Below, piece by piece: positions 56,891 to 64,000 of a DNA stretch of 64,000 bases; the first letter of the stretch is position 1; each line of letters begins with the position of its first letter. Made by a program: the position numbers and the translations under genes. The DNA is from Ichthyophis bannanicus (Eukaryota; Chordata; Amphibia; Gymnophiona; Ichthyophiidae): assembly GCA_033557465.1 (NCBI GenBank), contig CM066031.1, positions 1,667,866,800 through 1,667,930,799 on the forward strand, written 5' to 3'. The notes under the pieces are model-generated. The model ran no database searches. It was not told the origin of the DNA and saw only the letters and a program-made list of their open reading frames with translations.

Positions 56891-57125
56891 AGAACAGTGT
56901 GTGTGGCACTGGAGGGCACAACATTTAGGCCCTTTCCATGGTGAGTCTGACCACATCCCTGGTACAAGTTGCCAGGGCCAATGCTGATGCAATAGGGGCC
57001 ATGGCCACTACTCAGAGTGCCATCCTCGGTCACACACTGTGTAACAACGCACCAGATGATATATATGTGTGGAAAGTGTATGCACTAACATGACATGGGG
57101 TGGATAAACAGCTGCAGCATGGTGA

Positions 57126-57790
57126 ATGAATGCATTTCATGTCCTACTTGCAGGAGATGAGGAGTCTGGAGATGTACTGGAGGGCATTAGCACAGACTGC
57201 AGCAGCCAGACCCCTGGAGAGAGGCCTACACCACAGGCCATCACAACCAGGGATGATGGTGACAGACCAGTCAAAGTGAAGGAACAGGAGTCCACAGCTG
57301 AGGAGCATCAGGGTATCGAGGATGATGACTATGCCACATTGGTGTAGTTTGCCTTCTTATTTTAGTGGGGGGGGAGGGGGCAAAGGGTAAGGAAGTGGAC
57401 AGTGGGAGCAAGGGTACCAGATCACCATTAGTGCCTGCAGCATAGAGGGGCTACCAACCCCCTATGTCCCCACCAAACTACCTATGCTACGCCACTGCCC
57501 AAGTGGAGGAGGTAGACATCATGGAGAAGGCTGATCTACAGCTTCCAGCATTTTCTCCCTTTGACATTGCTTAGGCATCTGGGGAGGGCCCAGAGGAATA
57601 TGACACCTAGCACTATGCTGAACTTCTATTGCAGCACAACATTCATCAATAGGCATAACGAGCTGAGAAAAATGAACTGCTGAAACAGTTGCTCGCCCTC
57701 CAGGAACACGATATCCAGCAACAGGAGAGACAGCTGCAAGCAACGGAAACCCTCAATGAGTCCATCATGAGGAAAAAAATAAATAAATGA
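57126..57790 (+). pseudogene. Harbinger Myb-like protein, C-terminal remnant
   Basis: After a splice-acceptor-like TCCTACTTGCAG (near 57152) comes acidic, Ser/Thr-rich sequence (GDEESGDVLEGISTD), as in the linker of Harbinger Myb-like proteins. Beyond 57660 in another frame is a helical segment RNELLKQLLALQEHDIQQQE followed by a second repeat, the C-terminal coiled coil of that protein. Stops and a frameshift separate the two. The matching transposase piece is at 58545-58720. Confidence 0.6.
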
Positions 57791-57799
57791 ATAAGTAAA

Positions 57800-58390
57800 A
57801 CACAGCTCATCCTAGGTTAACACCTAATTGAAAGAGGCAGCCAGGATCACAGAACACCATAAAAATGTAACGGGTGTGAAGGTAGTGGTCAAATTGAGGA
57901 ATGCGGGGCATGGACCTCATTACAAGCATATATCTTCTGTCTTATGATATATTGCACTCCTTTAGTCCCTCCTTCTGGAGATATGTCATATTTTTAACAT
58001 GGTGTTTTCCTTTGTGTATGGTAATATGGTTTTAGTGACCCTTTTAACATAGTCATTGTTTTGCCATTTCCTGTATTTTACCCTGTCTTTTATATATTCT
58101 TTTATGTTCACCCATATTTATATTGGATGCTTTTATGTTATTATTTTATTATTTATATATTATTTTTATGTTCATATTTTGTACGTATGATTTTAAATAG
58201 GGTCCAACGAGCTTCTTCAGTTTTAATGTTGGTATTTATCGATCTTATTTTGATTACTATGTTTTATTCTATTGATATTTTATTGTTGTTTGTTTCTGGT
58301 TTTTGCCTTTGATGTCCCCCTGAGGAAGGCAGCTGTGCCAAAACATGGCAGTGTTGCGGAATTTCTTAATAAAGGATTCTAGTTTTATAC
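57800..58390. other. AT-rich segment with a hammerhead-like motif near its end
   Basis: AT-rich sequence. Near 58320-58344 it reads CTGAGGA, then a short GGC/GCC stem, then AAAAC, followed by an AATAAAGGA box (58367-58375). This is close to the CTGAKGA...GAAAC core of minimal hammerhead ribozymes and to 3' regions of Penelope-like elements. The 83-codon ORF at 58061-58312 is an AT-rich artefact. Confidence 0.4.
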
Positions 58391-58544
58391 TCCTTGCCCC
58401 CTTTTGTTTCATGCCTGTGTATGAGGTCATCTCTCACAGCCACACCTAGTTGGTACAATTTGCCAGTATATTTCTGCCCTGGCCCTTCCGTTTCTGCATC
58501 AGAGTCTGGGTCTGCTGTGTCCTGTTCTTCAGGGAGGGGTTACT

Positions 58545-58720
58545 GGCGCCTCAATGCTAGATCAAGGAGCATGCAGCAGGCCATAAATATCCCTAGAAGG
58601 AATGTACAGCAATTCACTCCTGGATCAGTCAAGGCATCAGAAGCAGCTCTTGAGCTGGTCAAATGTCCTCTTGATGATGCTGCACATGTACCTGGGCATT
58701 TCTTTGTGTCTTGTATTCTT
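58545..58720 (-). pseudogene. Harbinger transposase C-terminal remnant
   Basis: On the minus strand, LLGIFMACCMLLDLALRR (58545-58600) matches the conserved end of Harbinger transposases (usual form: K-I-F-x-A-C-C-M-L-H-N-L-A-L). About 90-140 bases upstream in other frames is a DQLKSCFxCLD-like text, matching the LK-x-RFRCLD block. Catalytic residues are not present in this stretch. The opposite orientation to the Myb-like piece is common in these transposons. Confidence 0.55.
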
Positions 58721-59163
58721 TGTCTTATTAATCTGTGCTTTGTTGCAGATGTCACAAAAGACAGCAGATGGCAGCAATGAGACAACTAGCTGCAAGTTTT
58801 CAGTTGGACTTTTGAGTTTCAGTTTTTCTTAATAAGGAAAGGATCCCTGAAACAGAAAGCCAGCTTGCTAAAAAGCTAAAAGACCAGAAGATAGGTTTTC
58901 AAATATTGATACAGATGATAATTCTATAAAGGGTGCCCAGAAAGCTAGAAATGCATAAAGTTACTAATCTAAAGGACTTACATATGTGATTGGACACTTA
59001 CGCACACACTTTAAACTTTAAGGGACATAGACAAGCACTGTTAGAACACACTTAAAAGAGGTTAGCTGCTTTTTTTCTTAAAGGACAGGTGAGGAACAGG
59101 TAAGGACTTTGGTAGGTCTCTCTCTTTTACTTCAATAGGTACCAAAGCTCCACCAACTCAGCA

Positions 59164-60060
59164 ATGACTGGAAAAAATTGTATTGCTAAAGCTGTTGCCC
59201 CTGTTACTTCTTCTGCCTCTGTCCAGACAGAGCTCCCAATGCCAGTTGAGGGTCTGGTTCCATCTGCAGGATGCCTGCATGCTGTGGCTCTCAGGAAACA
59301 AGTGGAGAAGCTCAGGGAAGAGGTGGTGAAACTGAAAAGCATTCGAGACAGTGAGAAGTACATTGACGAGATGCTTCTTGAAACATCCAGAGGTGAAAAT
59401 GGGAGGCTACAGAAGGTTGGACATGAGTCACCAGAGCCCGCAGTATCAGCACTCCAACTCCTCCAGCTCTTGAACTGAAGAACCAGTATGCAGCCCTGGA
59501 AGTGGAGGGAAGCATCCGAGGAAAGGGAAGAACTAAAGCTCGAGCACCCCAAAGTTAAAGAATCAGTCGCCACAACGAAGTGAAAAGTAGTGGTGGTTGG
59601 TGACTCTCTTCTGAGGGGCACTGAGGCGTCCATCTGCCAACCAGATTTGATGTCCAGAGGTGTGCTGACTGCCAGGTGCCAAAATCTAAGATGTTACGGA
59701 GAGTTTGCCAAGACTCATAAAGCCTCCTGACTATTATTCTATGTTGCTCACCCATGTCAACACAAATGGTACTGCTAGGTATCCCTCCAAGCATATCAAA
59801 CATGACTTCATGGCTCTGGGACAGGGGGTGAAGCAGATAGGTGAGCAGGTGGTATTCTCTTCAATCCTTCCTGTTGAGGGTAAAGGCGGAGGCAGAGAAG
59901 CTCGTATCCTGGAGATGAATGCATGGCTGTGTGGATAGTGTCATCGAGAATGTTTGGTTTCCTGGACCATGGGATGATGTTCCAAGGGCTGCAAAGCAGT
60001 GATGGTGTCCATCTGTCAAAGAAGGGTGGACTGGCTAACCTACTGAAGAGGACTTTAAAC
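59164..60060 (+). pseudogene. CR1-like ORF1 (coiled coil plus esterase region)
   Basis: Begins MTGKNCIAKAVAPVTSSA, then a probable coiled coil (LRKQVEKLREEVVKLKSIRD, residues about 40-60). After a frameshift near 59475, a VVVGDSLLRGTEASI motif at about 59588-59632 is the GDS(L) block of the SGNH-esterase domain known in CR1 ORF1 proteins; the usual NDL-type block is near 59755-59770 as HVNTNGT. Stops make it inactive. Confidence 0.78.
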
Positions 60061-60179
60061 TTGATTTGATGGGGGTGGGTGAAGAGAGCCCCCAGGTAAG
60101 TGAAACATTAAATACCTCTGTAGAAATGGGTAATAGGGGCAACATTTGGAAAGCAGTGTGTATGCCCGTAGCATGGGAA

Positions 60180-60768
60180 ATACGATCCCAGATGTTGAGC
60201 TTTTAATGGAAGAGGCTGACTTGGATTTAGTGGCAATTACGTAGACATAGTTCACAGAAAAACATGACTGGGATGTAATTATACCAGGCTATACTTTATT
60301 CAGGAAGGACAAGGTAGGAAGAAGGGGAAGTGATGCAGCACTATATGTTAAAAATAATATTAAAGCTATAGAATTGCAGGGTGTAAAAAGAAGAGAGAAG
60401 GCACTGTGGGTTAAACTAGAACAAGGGAAAGGGAAATCCATTTGCACTGGAATTACATACAGATCCCCATCACAGGGGGTAGAAGTGGACCAAGATTTAA
60501 TACAAGACATACACAGTATTACTATGAAAGGAGAAGTGCTACTGAAGATGATTTCAATATGTCGAATGTGGATTTGCACATCCCTGCTGCAGTGTCATCT
60601 AGAAGTAAAGAGATCCTGGATTCTCTACAGGGAGAACTATTCAGGCAATTTGTAACAGAACCCACATGCAATGGGGCCATACTGGACTTAGTGCTTACCA
60701 ATGGGGAAATTGTTTCTGATGCTACAGTGGGAGATCAACTCGCACCCAGTGATCACCAGATGGTATGA
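60180..60768 (+). pseudogene. CR1-like endonuclease remnant
   Basis: Motifs in broken frames: DLDLVAIT and a FTEKHDWDVIIPGYTLF-like block (60218-60298), GRRGSDAALYVKNNI (60312-60362), ALWVKLEQG near 60405, FVTEPTCNGAILDLVLTN (60648-60705) and LAPSDHQMV (60735-60766). The last block holds the catalytic SDH motif. The arrangement is that of an apurinic-type endonuclease. Confidence 0.8.
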
Positions 60769-61349
60769 TTCAGTATTAGAACCAGGGCTGATAAAATCCA
60801 TTCAAAAGCGAGGGTCTTAGACTTCAGGAAAACTAACTTTGCGCAGATGGGACAATATCTCAGAAAGTCGTTAGTGGGATGGGAACATCTGGGGAATGTA
60901 GAAAAACAGTGGGCAAAACTGAAAGGAATATTTTAAAGGCAACAAATCTTTTTGTTAGAAAGGGAAATAAATGTAAAAAGAAAAGGAGGCTGCTATAATT
61001 TTCAAAAGAAGTAGCTGAGAAAGTGAAGAAAAAGAGGGAGGCCTTCATGAAATAAAAGAGATCACAGAGAGAAGAAGACAGGCATCTACATTTGGAGAAA
61101 CTTAGAGAAGCTAGCAAAGTAGTCAGGAAAGCAAAGGTACAAAAAGAAAAAGAAATAGCCAATGCAATAAAATGCAGGAATAAGACATTTTTAGATATAT
61201 TAGTGAGAAGAGGAAGGGCAAAAGTGGTATTGTCAGACTCAAGGGAGTAGGGGAGGAATATGCAGAAACTGATGATACACAATTGCTTAACAAATATTTC
61301 TGTTCTGTGTTCACACATGAAGGGCCTCAAACAGGACCTCAGAAAACAC

Positions 61350-63386
61350 CCACAGATAGCAACTGAAGTGATGGGAATCTCAAACGATTTTCAGAAGACT
61401 GTGTTCGAGAGGAACTAGCTAAACTAAAAGTAGACAAAGCAATGGGTCCGGACAGGATACATCCAAGAATACTGAGGAAACTTGGGAACGTTCTAGTGCC
61501 TCTGCTATCTGACCTTTTCAAAGCCTCTTTGGTGTCAGGAGTGGTGCCAGAGGACTAGAGAAAGACACATGTTATGCCCTCTAGTTTTACAGCTTCCAAA
61601 GACGGGGAACCTGTAAAACTAGAGGGCATAACATGAAACTGCAAGGGGGTAAATTGAAAGGCAATGTCAGGAAATATTTTTTCACTGAAAGGGTAGTGGA
61701 TGCTTGGAATGCCCTCCCGATGGAAGTGGTAGGGGCGAACACGGTGACGGAATTCAAAAAGGCATGGGACAAACACAGAGGATCCCTTTACAGAAATAGG
61801 ATAAAAACAAAATAAAAGGTACCATCTAACTTCTGAACCATATAACGTCTCAACAAATAGGGGTGTCCTACATGGAGTGGTGGGTTTACCCCTGAACAAA
61901 GATATGGGGAGGGGTGGCCTGCGCGGAGCAACAGGTGCACCTGCTCTTGCCATCTTGCTGGGCAGACTGGATGGACCATGCTGGTCTTTATCTGCCGTCA
62001 ACTACTATGTTACTATGTTACTATGTTACATGTGGTCCCTTTACACAAAGGCGGACATAAGAATGACATTGAGAACTACAGGCCGGTTAGTTGAACCTCT
62101 ATGGTTAGTAAATTATTGGAAAGGCTACTAAAGGAGAGAATAGTGAGGTTTCTGAAGTCCAATGGATTGCAGGATGCGAGGCAGTATGGATTCACCAGAG
62201 GCAGGTCTTGTCAGACAAATCTGATAGATTCCTTTGACTGACAGACTAGTGAGTTGGATCGAGGGAGAGCCCTAGATGTGGTGTATTTAGATTTCAGTGA
62301 AGCCTTTGACACCGTTCCACACAGGTGACTTCTAAACAAACTGAGAGCACTAGGAATGGACTCTAAAGTTACTGATTGGGTTAGAAATTGGTTGAGTGGG
62401 AGGCGACAAAGGGTACAGGTAAATGGAACTCACTCTGAGGAGAAGGAGGTTACCAGTGGTGTGCCCCAAGGATCTCTCCTTGGTCAGATTCTGCTTAACA
62501 TCTTTGTTAGTGATATTGCAGAAGGACTGTCGGGTAAGGTTTGCTTGTTTGCAGATGACACCAAAATCTGCAACGGAGTAGACACACAGGAATGAGTAAA
62601 CAACATGAGGAGGGATCTAGCTAAACTTGAAGAATGATCTGGAATATGGCAGCTGAAGTTTAATGCTAAAAAAATGCAGGGTCATGCATTTGGGCTACAA
62701 AAATCCAAAGGAGCTGTACAGTGTAAGAGGTGAGGAACTTCTGTCCAAAAAAGAAGAGCGGGTCCTGGGCATAATTGTGTCTGATGATCTTAAAGTAGCT
62801 AAACAGGTAGAAAAGGTGACTGCAAAAGCGAGAAGGATGATTGGCTGTATAGGGAGAGGAATGGCCAGCAGAAAAAGGAGGTGATAATGCCTCTGTATAA
62901 GTCTCTGCGCAACCTCATTTTGAGTATTGTGTGCAATTCTGGAGACCACACCTTCAGAAGGATATAGGCAGTTTGGAGTTGGTGCAGAGGGTAGCTACTA
63001 AAATGGCTAGTGGTTTTCATTATGAAGCATATGAGGACAGACTTAAAGATCTTAATATGTATACTTTAGAGGAAAGGCGGGATATGGGAGATATGATGGA
63101 AACATTTAAATACCTCCGTGGCATAAATGCACAGGAGAGTCTCTTTGAATTGAAGGCAAGCTCTGCTACGAGGGGATATAGGATGAAAGTGAAAGGGGAT
63201 AGACTCAGGAGTAATATGCAGAAATATTTCTTTACGGAAAGAGTGGTAGATGCGTGGAATAGACTCCCAGTGGAGATGGTAGACACGAGGACAGCATCTG
63301 AATTTAAAAAAGCATGGGACAAACAGAGGATCTCTAAAGGTAAAAAGGAGACTATTGTAGTTGATACGGAAGGACAGACTAGATAG
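61350..63386 (+). pseudogene. CR1-like reverse transcriptase remnant
   Basis: In order: QWVRTGYIQEY-like text in place of MGPDGIHPR (61440), [nested insertion 61573-62027], ADIRMTLRTTGRLVEP (62060), DFSEAFDTVPH (62288-62325), RRQRVQVNGTHSEE, VPQGSLLGQILLNIFVSDI (62461-62517), CLFADDTKICNG (62541-62575), then LEYCVQFWRPH, FTERVVDAWNRLPVEMV (63231-63281). Catalytic FADD is intact. Stops break the frame in at least five places. Confidence 0.84.
61573..62027 (+). mobile_element. CR1-like 3' fragment nested in CR1-like LINE, with inverted 5' end
   Basis: ACATGT occurs at both edges (61567-61572, 62028-62033) as a probable target duplication. The inner part has the usual RT C-terminus (FTERVVDAWNALPMEVVG, about 61680-61735) and a TACTATGT tandem tail (62003-62027). 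Its 5' end is preceded by an inverted copy: a perfect 25-bp inverted repeat at 61568-61592 and 61611-61635. Confidence 0.8.
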
Positions 63387-63427
63387 GCCATGTGGTTCTT
63401 TTTCTGCTGTCATGTTTCTATGTAAGT

Positions 63428-63712
63428 GCATGCGTAAGTCCCATCGCTGTACTTTTAATTAAGATGTGCACTAGGGAGGAGTTTGGGCAGAGCACATATG
63501 GGGCCTAAATTTGCACATGTAAGTCATAGAATATTATAAATTACTCACTTTCTCTCAAATCTAGTTGCGGGCATTTATATTTGTTCTAGAGCAGGTGCCA
63601 CAACTAGGTAAAGGCGCATCACTATGCCCCTATTCTAAAAGGTACACTCATACTTTATAGAATAGGTCCGACATATACACATGGCAACATGTGCTAACTG
63701 CGTAAGAGTTTG
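63428..63712. other. Unassigned spacer (under 300 bases)
   Basis: No ORF or element boundary seen. Confidence 0.4.
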
Positions 63713-64000
63713 GAAACATAGAAATATAGAAATATGATGACAGAAAAAGACCACATGGCCTATCTAGTCTCTCCTTCCATATCAACAACTACAACAGTCC
63801 CCTTTTTACCTTTAGAGATCCTCTGTGTTTGTCCCATGCATTTTTGAATTCAGTTACTGTCCTCATCTCTACCACCTCCACTGGGAGACTATTCCACGGA
63901 TCCACTACTCTTTCCGTAAAGAAATATTTCCACATATCACTCCTGAATCTATCCCCTTCACCCTCATCCCATGTCCCCTCGTAGCAGAACTTGCTTTCAA
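63713..64000 (-). mobile_element. CR1-like LINE 3' end, inverted, runs off window
   Basis: Read in reverse this matches the 3' end at 1-168 and 63200-63427: RT C-terminal blocks, then UTR, then tandem TTTCTATA/G units at 63713-63740. The rest lies beyond 64000. Confidence 0.85.

Larger units (their letters stand above)
58800..63427 (+). mobile_element. CR1-like LINE, near full-length but decayed
   Basis: Contains ORF1 (from 59164), endonuclease (about 60180-60760), RT (about 61350-63380) and a UTR with TTTCTATG tail ending near 63427. A second CR1-like 3' fragment is nested at 61573-62027. Frames are broken in many places. The 5' limit is uncertain. Confidence 0.85.

Noticed and set aside
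58061..58312. Hydrophobic 83-codon ORF as a membrane protein
   Set aside because: It is AT-rich low-complexity sequence with no homology recognised and no conserved context.
1..64000. Host protein-coding exons, rRNA or snRNA genes
   Set aside because: All longer ORFs are explained by transposable elements or their shadows, and no RNA-gene signature was recognised by eye; short exons could still be missed.

Overview
The window is repeat-dense, non-coding vertebrate DNA. I found no exon of a host gene, no RNA gene and no CRISPR array. The mix of DIRS retrotransposons (tyrosine recombinase, YR), CR1- and L2-like LINEs, hAT, Harbinger and mariner DNA transposons and a retroviral provirus fits a large tetrapod genome. 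The abundance of DIRS elements suggests an amphibian, possibly a caecilian; that is inference, not proof.

Layout. 0-16.9 kb: an old CR1-like LINE (about 380-1147 and 14510-16560) is split by two DIRS elements lying head to tail (1148-6920 and 6921-14509). The first is well preserved (gag-like ORF, RT/RNase H, YR, inverted terminal repeats, internal complementary region). The second is decayed and carries a large palindromic element (7191-9673), itself hit by a deleted mariner (7447-8206). 16.9-28.7 kb: a third DIRS holds a young provirus (17211-23147) with almost identical 661-bp LTRs, a tRNA-Ile primer site and almost no coding content. 29.6-37.0 kb: a fourth, internally deleted DIRS holds an L2-like LINE, which in turn holds an hAT element (31484-33512). 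39.2-54.4 kb: a field of non-autonomous hAT elements alternates with LINE and Harbinger relics. 54.6-64 kb: more LINEs, a broken Harbinger element, and a nearly full-length but decayed CR1-like LINE (58.8-63.4 kb) with a recognisable ORF1 esterase region, endonuclease and reverse transcriptase.

The most unusual content is a group of non-autonomous hAT elements (A 31484-33512, B 44144-47011, C 52263-54414, diverged relative E 40438-42711, and architecturally similar F 39232-40362). Each has hAT-type ends, a long GC-rich hairpin and a strand-asymmetric G-rich minisatellite. A, B and C also share an AT-rich core with a conserved small reading frame and a splice-acceptor-like site, yet each carries entirely different terminal sequences. 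A, B and C have perfect 8-bp target duplications, so these are real transposition units. This looks like one cargo mobilised under several different hAT ends.

Insertion order can be read from nesting: L2 tail and DIRS into CR1-like LINE; palindromic element into DIRS, then mariner into it; provirus into DIRS; hAT A into L2 into DIRS; hAT B into hAT D; hAT C into CR1. The provirus is probably the youngest.
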